Positions 31,309 through 40,538 of a stretch of 64,000 nucleotides of DNA are shown here, one piece after another (the stretch's first letter is position 1; each line of letters opens with the position of its first letter). A model generated the notes under the pieces. The model saw nothing but the letters and a program-made list of their open reading frames with translations, was not told the origin of the DNA and ran no database searches. Origin of the DNA: Sedimenticola sp. (lineage in GTDB: Bacteria; Pseudomonadota; Gammaproteobacteria; Chromatiales; Chromatiaceae). Location of the stretch: the NCBI GenBank assembly GCA_011051655.1, contig DRKS01000013.1, forward strand, positions 21,811-85,810, read 5' to 3'. The position numbers were made by a program, and so were the translations under genes.

Positions 31309-32382
31309 ATGGATGAAACACAATTCCACCCCAATGACCGTGTCTTCCACCCCATCTTTGGCTATGGGACGGTGGTTGAGGTCGGGGAAGACAGTGAACA
31401 GCTTTCCGTCCATTTCGATGGCTATGCCACGAAGTGGCTGGCGCTTAAATACGCCTTTTTGCGGTTGGTGACGCCCGAAGAGGAGGCTTCGGAAACGGCC
31501 AGGGCCGTCTCCTGGCTCGATACCTTTGTATTCGAGGAAGAGGGCGATCATTACTTTGGCACCCGCTGGACCCCTTTTTTCGATGACGCCGAAGGTTTCT
31601 TTCAGCGGCTGCCGGAGATTCTGCCGAAGGCCATCCCACTACAAGGCTATGGCGACTTTTTTCCGCCTCCACACCAATATCCGCCCGATTGGTCTAAGGT
31701 GCGGTACCTTGCCTGGCCGGATGTTCACCAAGCTGTGTTGCTGGCAATCAAGGAGAATGAGGGCCGGGAATCTGAGCTGGTCTCGCTCTTTCCTCACTGC
31801 CGCAGCGGCATGGAACATACGGTGACCATCGAGCGCGTGCTGGTTTGGAAAGACAGTTGCGAGGCGCAGATCGATGGAGTCGTTGGCCCCGCCTGTATCA
31901 CCTTCTTCGACACCCTGTATGGCGTGAATCGTGGCTGGTACGAATCGGGGCGGGATCTTCAGTTCATTCTCACCGGCATCGCCTACGATGCCTGTAAGGC
32001 CCCGATTCAGGAGTTCGATATCCCCCCATCCGAAGTAGATGCATCCATACGAGAAAAAGCAAAACAGAACGGCATCGATCTCACCGAATTGCCGTCAAAG
32101 ATAGACACCCGCCACATGCAGATACTGCTCCCCATTCCGGATTGGGACAGGGATGACTACCAGTTCCACGGGCCGGTGAAATCGGTGAAGGAGACGGTGA
32201 TGCTGAATCAGCCGGGGTGGCTGATACGGACTGCTTTGGTGCGCGGGATGGAGGACGACAGGGAGTACGATTTCGATATCCTCATCACCCGCAAGGCGTG
32301 GGAAGGCGATGAGCCGCCCAGGGCCGGCGAAAATATCGAAGGGGCGATGTGGCTCCAGGGTTATCTCTGGTCGGCGAGGTAA
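31309..32382 (+). CDS. Unknown protein in the type I-G operon with N-terminal Tudor/SH3-like domain
   Basis: A 357-residue protein from the ATG at 31309, 11 bp after csb2, with a GAGGA site. Residues 1-60 (FHPNDRVFHPIFGYGTVVEVGEDSEQLSVHFDGYATKWLALKYAFLRLV) resemble the small Tudor-like domain at the C-terminus of UvrD/PcrA helicases. A middle region (about 65-200) with many acidic and aromatic residues and a C-terminal half are not recognised. It is not one of the standard type I-G genes. Spacing suggests cotranscription with the effector genes. Binding of a nucleic-acid machine is a guess from the first domain only; a general cargo gene is the alternative. Confidence 0.7.
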   Translation: MDETQFHPNDRVFHPIFGYGTVVEVGEDSEQLSVHFDGYATKWLALKYAFLRLVTPEEEASETARAVSWLDTFVFEEEGDHYFGTRWTPFFDDAEGFFQRLPEILPKAIPLQGYGDFFPPPHQYPPDWSKVRYLAWPDVHQAVLLAIKENEGRESELVSLFPHCRSGMEHTVTIERVLVWKDSCEAQIDGVVGPACITFFDTLYGVNRGWYESGRDLQFILTGIAYDACKAPIQEFDIPPSEVDASIREKAKQNGIDLTELPSKIDTRHMQILLPIPDWDRDDYQFHGPVKSVKETVMLNQPGWLIRTALVRGMEDDREYDFDILITRKAWEGDEPPRAGENIEGAMWLQGYLWSAR

Positions 32383-32396
32383 GGAGTATCGTGCCG

Positions 32397-32735
32397 CTAC
32401 ATCCCCATCACCGCCAACAAGCTCCTCTCCACCGCCGTCATCTCTTCGGGAGTCAAGCGCGTGATCGGCCCTTCGCCAAAACGGCTGCGGTCCAGGGCGC
32501 GGGGATGCTCCACCATGGCGTAGCAATCCTGGAGCAGGCGGTCACGGGCAGTAATTTGGATGCGCATGGGGGCGAAGGCTGGGCGGTATTGGGTGGTGAG
32601 TGGGATGGTGATGATGGTGGGTAGCTCAGTGGTGAGGAGCCGGTCCTCCTGCATGATGATGACCGGGCGTTGTTTGCCGATTTCAGCCCCTTTGTTGGGG
32701 TTGTGGTTGGCGATCCAGATCTCACCCCGGCGCAT
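32397..32735 (-). CDS. MazF/PemK family mRNA interferase toxin
   Basis: A 112-residue toxin with MRRGEIWIANHNPNKGAEIGKQRPVIIMQ at the start, the conserved MazF substrate-site strand, followed by TIPLTTQYRP and ITRLTPEEMTAVERSL. MazF toxins cut mRNA at specific sites. The ATG overlaps the antitoxin stop as TAATG, so translation is coupled. It sits antisense inside the cas gene series, 15 bp from the end of the unknown cas-operon gene. Confidence 0.92.
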   Translation of the reverse strand: MRRGEIWIANHNPNKGAEIGKQRPVIIMQEDRLLTTELPTIITIPLTTQYRPAFAPMRIQITARDRLLQDCYAMVEHPRALDRSRFGEGPITRLTPEEMTAVERSLLAVMGM

Positions 32736-33043
32736 TATTTCCACCACTTCTGGTTAGGGTCGATGCCTGCTGCGCGGTCTGATTCGATGATGGCATCAAG
32801 CCCTTCATCGATTGAGTCAAAGTCGTTGGCGATTTCGAGCGATTCGGCCACGGCGGCAGGGTTGGCGGCCAGTGCCTTGGCGGCGGCCGCCAATTGCGCC
32901 ATAAACCGCTCTTTCTCACGGCGAGCCAGATATTCGGCAATGGCCTCGCGAGCCACTTCGGAGCGAGGCTTGCCCTCGAGGTCGGACTCATGACTGAGCC
33001 GGGCTTCAAGCTCTTCAGGAAGTCTTATGCTGATAGCGGCCAT
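32735..33043 (-). CDS. Ribbon-helix-helix antitoxin of the MazF pair
   Basis: A 102-residue protein from the ATG at 33043. The first 45 residues (AISIRLPEELEARLSHESDLEGKPRSEVAREAIAEYL) are a CopG-type ribbon-helix-helix; the acidic C-terminus (DFDSIDEGLDAIIESDRAAG) is the expected toxin-binding tail. It represses its own promoter, which must lie in the 93-bp gap before cas4-cas1 and points away from it. Confidence 0.88.
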   Translation of the reverse strand: MAAISIRLPEELEARLSHESDLEGKPRSEVAREAIAEYLARREKERFMAQLAAAAKALAANPAAVAESLEIANDFDSIDEGLDAIIESDRAAGIDPNQKWWK

Positions 33044-33136
33044 ATTGAATTTCTCTTTGAATGACAATCTGTATTACAAAATATAGTTTCAGGTGGACTT
33101 GAATACAAGTCACCGGATTCACTAAGGAAACCACCC

Positions 33137-34849
33137 ATGGACCACGGCCCCCAACAAGAACTCCCCCTCTCCTTCCCGGAGTTCACCGGCGACATGCCGC
33201 TCATGCCGGCGCGGATGATCAACGAATATGTCTACTGCCCACGCCTTGCCTATCTGGAGTGGGTGCAGGGGGAGTGGGCAGATTCCGGGGATACCGTTCA
33301 CGGGCGCTGGGTGCACCGGCGGGTGGACAAGCCTGCGAAAGAGTTGCCGCCGCCGGAGAAAATCGAGCAAGAGGAGCGCTTCCACGCCCGCTCTATCACC
33401 CTCTCCTCCAACCGGCTCGGGCTGATCGCCAAGATGGATCTGGTGGAGGGCGACGGCGAAACCGTCACCCCGGTGGATTACAAACGCGGCAAGCGTCCCC
33501 ATGTGGCCAAGGGCGCCTATGATCCGGAGCGGGTGCAACTCTGCGTTCAGGGCATGCTGCTGGAAGAGCATGGTTACCGGTGCGAGGAGGGGGTGCTCTA
33601 TTTTGCCGGCTCCAGGGAGCGGGTCACGGTCCAATTCGACGAGGAACTGCGCAACAAAACCCTCTCCGCCATCAACGGCCTGCGGTTGTTCGCCGCGGGC
33701 GGCCATGCACCGTCACCGCTGGAGGAGAGCCCCAAGTGCCCGCGTTGCTCATTAGTGAGCATCTGTCTGCCAGACGAGGTCAACTTCTTCCGCCATGGCG
33801 GCGAGAATCCGCGCCCCCTCTCCGTCATGCGGGACGAGGCCCTGCCGCTGTACGTGCAGGCCCATCACGCCAAGGTGGCGAAGAAGGGCGAGGTGCTGGA
33901 GGTCTCGGTGGACGGCAAGCGAGTCACCCAGGTACGGCTGCTGGACGTCTCCCAACTGGTGTTGATGGGCAACGTCTACGTCACCTCGCCCTGCCTGCAG
34001 GAGTTGATGAAACGCGAGATCCCCATCACCTGGCACTCCTACGGTGGCTGGTTCTACGGTCACTCCGTCGGGGCGGGCCATAAAAACGTTGAACTGCGCA
34101 CCGCCCAATACCAGGGGAGTTTCGACGAGCAGGTCTGCCTGCGCATTGCTCGAAACCTGGTGCACGATAAGATCCTCAATTGCCGCACCCTGCTCCGGCG
34201 CAACTGGAAGGGGGATGAAAGCAACAAACCCCTCATGCAGGACCTGAAGCGTGATGCCACCTGCGCCCTGCGTGCCCAAAGCATTGCCGAACTGCTGGGT
34301 ATCGAGGGGGCCGCGGCCGCCCGTTACTTCGGCAACTTTGCCCGGATGATCAAGCGGGATCCCAACAGCGACGGCTTTGCATTCGATTTCACCCACCGCA
34401 ACCGCCGCCCCCCCGCCGATCCCGTCAACGCCCTGCTCTCCTATGCGTATAGCCTGCTGTCACGCACCTGGCATGTCACCCTTGCGGCGGTGGGGTTCGA
34501 TCCCTACCGCGGTTTCTACCACCAACCCCGTTATGGAAGGCCCGCATTGGCGCTGGATATGATGGAGCCCTTCAGGCCACTCATCGCCGACTCCAGCGTC
34601 ATCTCCGCCATCAACAACGGCGAGGTGCGGCCCAGCGATTTCATCAGTGCCGCCGGCAGCGTCAACCTTACCCCGGATGGGCGCAAACGCTTCATCGCCG
34701 CCTTGGAACGCCGGCTCACCCATGAGATCACCCACCCGGTATTCGGCTATAAGATAAGCTATCGCAGAGTGTTAGAGGTGCAGTCCCGACTTCTTGGCCG
34801 CTTCCTGACCGGCGAAATCAACCAATTCCCCAACTTCATCACAAGGTGA
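33137..34849 (+). CDS. cas4-cas1: Cas4-Cas1 fusion, type I-G adaptation protein
   Basis: A 570-residue fusion. The N-terminal Cas4 part has NEYVYCPRLAYLEW, DYKRGKRP and the Fe-S cysteines CPRCSLVSIC. From about residue 230 the Cas1 part follows, with SHSVGAGHKNVELR-like and NALLSYAYSLLS helices and the catalytic-region GFDPYRGFYHQPRYGRPALALDMMEPFRPLIAD. The Cas4 half selects PAM-bearing prespacers; Cas1 integrates them at the leader. This fusion is a hallmark of type I-G (formerly I-U). An AAGGAAA site precedes the ATG. It is separated from the effector genes by the toxin-antitoxin pair, so it probably has its own promoter at 33044-33136. Confidence 0.95.
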   Translation: MDHGPQQELPLSFPEFTGDMPLMPARMINEYVYCPRLAYLEWVQGEWADSGDTVHGRWVHRRVDKPAKELPPPEKIEQEERFHARSITLSSNRLGLIAKMDLVEGDGETVTPVDYKRGKRPHVAKGAYDPERVQLCVQGMLLEEHGYRCEEGVLYFAGSRERVTVQFDEELRNKTLSAINGLRLFAAGGHAPSPLEESPKCPRCSLVSICLPDEVNFFRHGGENPRPLSVMRDEALPLYVQAHHAKVAKKGEVLEVSVDGKRVTQVRLLDVSQLVLMGNVYVTSPCLQELMKREIPITWHSYGGWFYGHSVGAGHKNVELRTAQYQGSFDEQVCLRIARNLVHDKILNCRTLLRRNWKGDESNKPLMQDLKRDATCALRAQSIAELLGIEGAAAARYFGNFARMIKRDPNSDGFAFDFTHRNRRPPADPVNALLSYAYSLLSRTWHVTLAAVGFDPYRGFYHQPRYGRPALALDMMEPFRPLIADSSVISAINNGEVRPSDFISAAGSVNLTPDGRKRFIAALERRLTHEITHPVFGYKISYRRVLEVQSRLLGRFLTGEINQFPNFITR

Positions 34850-34853
34850 CGCC

Positions 34854-35144
34854 ATGGAAGAACATCTCTACATCGTCAGCTACGACATTCGCGACGCCAA
34901 GCGCTGGCGGGCCATCTTCAAACTCATGAAAGGTTATGGTGAATGGCTGCAACTCTCGGTATTCCAGTGCCGCATGAGCCGCAAGCGCCATGCCGAACTG
35001 CTGGCCACACTGGATGAAATCATCCTGCACGACCATGACCACGTCTTGATGCTAGACTTGGGCATGGCCGACAGCGTGACTCCACGCATTGTCAGTCTTG
35101 GGAAGAGTTTCGAACCGGTAGTGCGGGAGCCGGTCATCATATAG
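34854..35144 (+). CDS. cas2: CRISPR-associated endoribonuclease-fold protein Cas2
   Basis: A 96-residue Cas2 with YIVSYDIRDAKRWRAIFKLMKGYGEWLQLSVFQC at the N-terminus, the usual ferredoxin-like fold start with the conserved aspartate, and LDLGMADSVTPRI later. It bridges two Cas1 dimers in the integration complex. It starts 4 bp after cas4-cas1 with an AAGGTGA site, and the leader and array follow directly. Confidence 0.95.
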   Translation: MEEHLYIVSYDIRDAKRWRAIFKLMKGYGEWLQLSVFQCRMSRKRHAELLATLDEIILHDHDHVLMLDLGMADSVTPRIVSLGKSFEPVVREPVII

Positions 35145-35391
35145 CGACAAATAAGGCACGGCGCCGGTTCCCAGATAGCTTGAACTGCCTCCGCCAAACA
35201 AACGCGAGCGCTCCGGTAATGCGTAAAATCACAGGGAGCGCTCGCATCGCCATAGCTCTTTGAAAATACAGGAAATATAGAAAATGGCCAATAGCACAAT
35301 GCGAGGCCGAAAAGGTTTATTTTGCATTTACATCGCATGTGCTCGAAAATGCGCCCTTGAAGGGCATGGATTAAAGGGACATAGGAGGTCA
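35145..35391 (+). promoter_or_regulatory. CRISPR leader
   Basis: A 247-bp non-coding stretch between cas2 and the first repeat. Its last 130 bp are AT-rich (GCTCTTTGAAAATACAGG, GGTTTATTTTGCATTTACAT), as usual for leaders. At 35204-35214 and 35235-35245 is a perfect 11-bp inverted repeat GCGAGCGCTCC/GGAGCGCTCGC that could be the cas2 terminator or an IHF-like bend/anchor element. The leader position at the cas2 side and the variant repeat at the far end agree on array polarity. Confidence 0.8.
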
Positions 35392-38300
35392 GTTATCCGT
35401 GGCAAATAGCCACGGCCTCATTGAAGCTGGTGGAGGGGCAGCGACACTGGCTGGACTGCATGGAGTTATCCGTGGCAAATAGCCACGGCCTCATTGAAGC
35501 ACATGCACCAATCAAAGATAACCTGTCCTTTACCATGTTATCCGTGGCAAATAGCCACGGCCTCATTGAAGCAAGGGCTTGTGCGGTATCGGCTATTTCT
35601 GAAGACCCGTTATCCGTGGCAAATAGCCACGGCCTCATTGAAGCTTCTTTATTTTCCCGCTTTTAACTCCTTTATTGTGTTATCCGTGGCAAATAGCCAC
35701 GGCCTCATTGAAGCAATTGGTTGGTGATAGCTTTTTCAATGATCTCAGCTCGTTATCCGTGGCAAATAGCCACGGCCTCATTGAAGCCGCCCCTGGCGGG
35801 CCAGGTCGTCCAGCGCCTCTTCAAGTTATCCGTGGCAAATAGCCACGGCCTCATTGAAGCAAGACCTAGGTGCTTCTCACAATACGCCCTATCGTAGTTA
35901 TCCGTGGCAAATAGCCACGGCCTCATTGAAGCCCAGATTTGAGGCCACCACGCCCATGGCAATGGCAGTTATCCGTGGCAAATAGCCACGGCCTCATTGA
36001 AGCCTACCAATACATGGGAATAACTACCGGGTGAAAATCCGTTATCCGTGGCAAATAGCCACGGCCTCATTGAAGCCCCTGTATCTTTCTGAAAAGCGTA
36101 CATTTTACGGCCGTTATCCGTGGCAAATAGCCACGGCCTCATTGAAGCAACCTTTTTTTCATTCATCTGACAATGCCTTCAAAAAGTTATCCGTGGCAAA
36201 TAGCCACGGCCTCATTGAAGCATGCCTGGCCGCTTGCTGTGCATCCTGATGGACCTGTTATCCGTGGCAAATAGCCACGGCCTCATTGAAGCCCAGTAAC
36301 CGCTTGCTGAGGTCCGTCGGCGAGCCAGGTTATCCGTGGCAAATAGCCACGGCCTCATTGAAGCTCGAAAGACAGACGAGGGCCTCGCCTGTGTCATAGT
36401 CAGTTATCCGTGGCAAATAGCCACGGCCTCATTGAAGCCCGGAAGCCTTGCACCGCATAAACAGGCGCTTTTCGTTATCCGTGGCAAATAGCCACGGCCT
36501 CATTGAAGCGGCGGACAAGCCGTTTTCCGCTCTGGTGCTTGATGGGTTATCCGTGGCAAATAGCCACGGCCTCATTGAAGCGTGATTCGATAGGTCTCCC
36601 AAAGCTCGATATGCCGGGTTATCCGTGGCAAATAGCCACGGCCTCATTGAAGCGTCTTAATCGAGGAGGGGAACTTTTCCACCAGGTGGGGTTATCCGTG
36701 GCAAATAGCCACGGCCTCATTGAAGCTATGACTACGTCCGCACTCTCTCCGGCAGCCTTCTGGGTTATCCGTGGCAAATAGCCACGGCCTCATTGAAGCA
36801 TTCGGGCGGAAACATCTTACCTTTCCGTCTTACCCGTTATCCGTGGCAAATAGCCACGGCCTCATTGAAGCTGTTACGTATCCGCTGATTAGTACCGTCG
36901 AATAAAAAGTTATCCGTGGCAAATAGCCACGGCCTCATTGAAGCCCCCGGGTTTCCTGCCGCTTGGTAATCGGAATAATAGGTTATCCGTGGCAAATAGC
37001 CACGGCCTCATTGAAGCTCGGGGAGACTAGTTTAAATGGCTTATCGTGTACAGGTTATCCGTGGCAAATAGCCACGGCCTCATTGAAGCAGACGGCGTAA
37101 TGGCGGGAGTGTCGTTAGTCTGCAGTTATCCGTGGCAAATAGCCACGGCCTCATTGAAGCGCATCGTGATGCGTACGACGAAGATATTTAACGCGAAGTT
37201 ATCCGTGGCAAATAGCCACGGCCTCATTGAAGCGGAAAAAGCAACTCCCGGGTACAATCCCATAAAAGACGTTATCCGTGGCAAATAGCCACGGCCTCAT
37301 TGAAGCATTTCTTTGGGGGATGCGCAGCAGAAAGATGCCGGTTGTTATCCGTGGCAAATAGCCACGGCCTCATTGAAGCTCTGTTGGTAGCCGTTAATGG
37401 AACAAAAGTGATACCGGTTATCCGTGGCAAATAGCCACGGCCTCATTGAAGCGATGGTGATCATAGCTGTGAGTTCGAGACGTTGTATGTTATCCGTGGC
37501 AAATAGCCACGGCCTCATTGAAGCTGACCATGTTCAAGAATCTCTTTGATCCAGTCGCCGATGTTATCCGTGGCAAATAGCCACGGCCTCATTGAAGCAT
37601 ATAGGCGGTTGTTCTTTATAGCTTTTTGTTCTAGTTATCCGTGGCAAATAGCCACGGCCTCATTGAAGCCCTAATTTGCAGGCCATTCATTCCACAGAAG
37701 GGCGGGTTATCCGTGGCAAATAGCCACGGCCTCATTGAAGCGACGAAGCAGGAACGCAACTGCAATCAGGATCGGACGTTATCCGTGGCAAATAGCCACG
37801 GCCTCATTGAAGCAACAGATACGGAGAAGAGTCTGCCGGCAGGGTCGTGGGGTTATCCGTGGCAAATAGCCACGGCCTCATTGAAGCTTGTATATACTGA
37901 TAATCGAGGGCACAAAACTTGCGTTATCCGTGGCAAATAGCCACGGCCTCATTGAAGCAGGCCAGCGAGCTGATACCGCCGCCAAGCGACCTCAGTTATC
38001 CGTGGCAAATAGCCACGGCCTCATTGAAGCGGCGAGCAGTGCTGGCCCGCTTTCGTCAATGAGCGCAAGTTATCCGTGGCAAATAGCCACGGCCTCATTG
38101 AAGCCGGATGCCGCATTTCAGCGCTGCGGCCAGGGCCACTGTTATCCGTGGCAAATAGCCACGGCCTCATTGAAGCAGCTCAGTTTCACGTTCCTTTCTT
38201 ATCTTTTCTAAGTTATCCGTGGCAAATAGCCACGGCCTCATTGAAGCTAAGGTTTTTTCTTCTTTGAGGACAGGCACCACACCCGTTATCCGTGGCAAAT

Positions 38301-39616
38301 AGCCACGGCCTCATTGAAGCTAATTCCTTAAGGGTATACCTAGTACTTTTAACACTGTTATCCGTGGCAAATAGCCACGGCCTCATTGAAGCTATAACAA
38401 ATCCATGCAGCCTTTTATGCAGATTCATGGTTATCCGTGGCAAATAGCCACGGCCTCATTGAAGCTACAATAAGGTTGTAAATAAAAACCCTATCCTCTT
38501 TCGTTATCCGTGGCAAATAGCCACGGCCTCATTGAAGCATTAGTGTTCTTTCACTGCATTTTTGCCCCATCCTAAGTTATCCGTGGCAAATAGCCACGGC
38601 CTCATTGAAGCGATATTGTGGAAGAGATAAATAATGATTTATTAGAGTTATCCGTGGCAAATAGCCACGGCCTCATTGAAGCTTCCCCGACCTTATCCTG
38701 GGATGCGTTCTCAAGCGGTTATCCGTGGCAAATAGCCACGGCCTCATTGAAGCACGCCTGCGCTTTTTCGCCGCCCTGCGCATCTTTGGTTATCCGTGGC
38801 AAATAGCCACGGCCTCATTGAAGCTCCTTGGCCGCCTTTTTCCAGTCCTCCAGACTCACGTTATCCGTGGCAAATAGCCACGGCCTCATTGAAGCGTCTA
38901 CGTTTCCGCCAAAAGCGAGGCGGGCTTTTCCGGTTATCCGTGGCAAATAGCCACGGCCTCATTGAAGCCCGTCCTATTTCCAGCAAACCCAGTTGACACA
39001 AATGGTTATCCGTGGCAAATAGCCACGGCCTCATTGAAGCTTGGCATGTCGTTGTCCTTAATAGGGGGTTGCGTGAAGTTATCCGTGGCAAATAGCCACG
39101 GCCTCATTGAAGCATTACAGGAGTTAAAAAACCAAATGGAGCGTACCTGGTTATCCGTGGCAAATAGCCACGGCCTCATTGAAGCTGCGGAATCATCGGA
39201 TACTGTTGTTCGGCCACGGCGTTATCCGTGGCAAATAGCCACGGCCTCATTGAAGCGACAAGGTTGGGCCGGCCGGGGCGCCAGATTGCCCGGTTATCCG
39301 TGGCAAATAGCCACGGCCTCATTGAAGCTTCCTGGTGGATGAGTTGATTGCGCACTTGCATGGCGTTATCCGTGGCAAATAGCCACGGCCTCATTGAAGC
39401 ACCAGGATGTATTCATCATCCAGCGTGCCGCCGCTGTTATCCGTGGCAAATAGCCACGGCCTCATTGAAGCCTCTCCCCACCGGCGGCTGTAGCCCAGTC
39501 GCTCCAGGTTATCCGTGGCAAATAGCCACGGCCTCATTGAAGGGGACACCAAATCCTGATCCCGAAAGAACTCGTTAAAAGTTATCCGTGGCAAATAGCC
39601 ACGGCCTCATTGAAGC
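35392..39616 (+). CRISPR. Type I-G CRISPR array, 59 repeats of 36 bp and 58 spacers
   Basis: I counted 59 repeat starts between 35392 and 39581, spaced 70-74 bp, so spacers are 34-38 bp. The repeat reads GTTAT, then stem CCGTGGC, loop AAATA, stem GCCACGG, then tail CCTCATTGAAGC. Repeats looked identical on reading except repeat 58 (39508-39543), whose last base is G instead of C. No duplicated spacer was noticed by eye. The tail is the crRNA 5' handle. The near-perfect uniformity and large size point to an array that is, or recently was, actively acquiring spacers. Confidence 0.98.
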
Positions 39617-39653
39617 ATAACTGGAGGAATTTACAGTGCAGCATTTATCAGCA

Positions 39654-39682
39654 GCCTCCCCCGCATACGCGGGGATCGACCG
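39654..39682 (+). repeat. Decayed type I-E CRISPR repeat, first relic
   Basis: A 29-bp unit with CCCCGC-AT-ACGCGGGGATCGACCG, matching the usual type I-E form (a CCCCGC...GCGGGG stem, then GAT and ACCG). It is 37 bp beyond the last type I-G repeat. Confidence 0.7.
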
Positions 39683-39968
39683 CTGGCAAATCGAGGGCCG
39701 GGATACACCCGCCGTTGCCGTATTCGAAACCGACCGCGCCGGCTGGGTGGGTGTCACCACCCACAAGCCCGACGAGGCGGCGGACCTGGAGCGGCAGAGC
39801 CGCAAAGGGGAAAGGGTGTGGGGAAGAGAGTGAGGCATGACGGCCTGCCCGTCATCCCCCATCCCGCGTCTCGTCTGTGGGTGGCAGGCACCGTCGGACG
39901 CGTAGACCTTATATAGTATAGCCATGGCCGGCATATCCATAAAGATCGACTACGACAACCGCCAGATC

Positions 39969-40109
39969 GCCTTCCCCGCATGCGCGGGGATCGACTCAGA
40001 GCATGCCACCAACTCACGCGTCAGCGAGTATTCCCCACACCCGTGGGAATGAACCGACAAGAAGACTGGCGACGTCCTCGATCTGCTCGTGTTCCCCACA
40101 TGTAAACCG
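39969..40109 (+). CRISPR. Decayed type I-E CRISPR array remnant, three degenerate repeats
   Basis: Repeat-like units start at 39969 (TTCCCCGCATGCGCGGGGAT core), 40028 (GTATTCCCCACACCCGTGGG, then AATGAACCG) and 40089 (GTGTTCCCCACATG joined to TAAACCG, as if the right stem arm had been deleted). Start-to-start distances are 59 and 61 bp, the I-E period of 29 + 32. Each unit is diverged, so the array is dead. No type I-E cas gene is in the window. Confidence 0.75.
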
Positions 40110-40121
40110 GCATGCAAAAAT

Positions 40122-40154
40122 GACCCACCCCGTAGGGTGGGTGCGGATTGAAAC
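40122..40154 (+). repeat. Orphan type I-C/III-like CRISPR repeat
   Basis: A single 33-bp unit with stem CCCACCC/GGGTGGG around CGTA and the tail GTGCGGATTGAAAC. The ATTGAAAC end and stem position fit type I-C or III repeats. No second copy is nearby. Confidence 0.55.
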
Positions 40155-40206
40155 ATAAAAGCTGCGGTCTGATGCTGGTTCGGAAAGTTTAGCCTGACCA
40201 CTTGTC

Positions 40207-40243
40207 ATTCCCAGAACGGGGCCTATAACTCCCAAAATGGGAA
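40207..40243. promoter_or_regulatory. Two palindromic TCCCA...TGGGA-type sites before the truncated regulator
   Basis: TTCCCAGAACGGGG and CTCCCAAAATGGGAA lie back to back, the second only 4 bp before the ATG at 40248. Their spacing suits an operator for the adjacent winged-helix protein. Confidence 0.45.
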
Positions 40244-40247
40244 TATT

Positions 40248-40484
40248 ATGGCGAAACGGGCAGTGACTAAAACAACATCCTTGGGCGATACGCTTTTTAC
40301 CAAGACCCAGCAGCAAGTGCTTGGGCTTCTCTTCGGGCAACCGGACCGGAGTTTTTATGCCAACGAGATTGTCAGGCATGCCGGGATGGGCATCGGCACG
40401 GTGCAGGGTGAGCTGGCCCGCTTGTCCGGGGCTGGGTTGCTGATAGTTAGCCGCCAAGGGGAACCAGAGATCGATAGGGTCTGA
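40248..40484 (+). pseudogene. Truncated winged-helix regulator (ArsR-like, MNT-associated type)
   Basis: A 78-residue frame. Residues 15-70 (LFTKTQQQVLGLLFGQPDRSFYANEIVRHAGMGIGTVQGELARLSGAGLLIVSRQG) are a winged helix of the kind normally joined to a minimal nucleotidyltransferase domain in proteins of about 190 residues. Here the frame ends shortly after the helix, and the following sequence has no matching continuation. I take it as a remnant, although an isolated DNA-binding domain with its own operator could still act as an autorepressor. Confidence 0.55.
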
Positions 40485-40538
40485 CTCGATTGATCTCTTG
40501 TGAAATGCTGCAAAGCGGATAGGGCAACCGGCTCTACC

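Noticed and set aside
35204..35245. Inverted repeat in the leader as a definite cas2 terminator
   Set aside because: Perfect 11-bp arms, but a 20-nt loop and no T-run after it; left as an unassigned leader element.
35393..39594. Many open frames across the CRISPR array on both strands (repeating VANSHGLIEA or MRPWLFATDN)
   Set aside because: They are translations of the 36-bp repeat and random spacers, with no ribosome sites; not genes.
39636..39833. Open frame containing SPAYAGIDR
   Set aside because: This peptide is what type I-E repeats give when translated; the unit at 39654 explains it. The rest of the frame has no recognised family.
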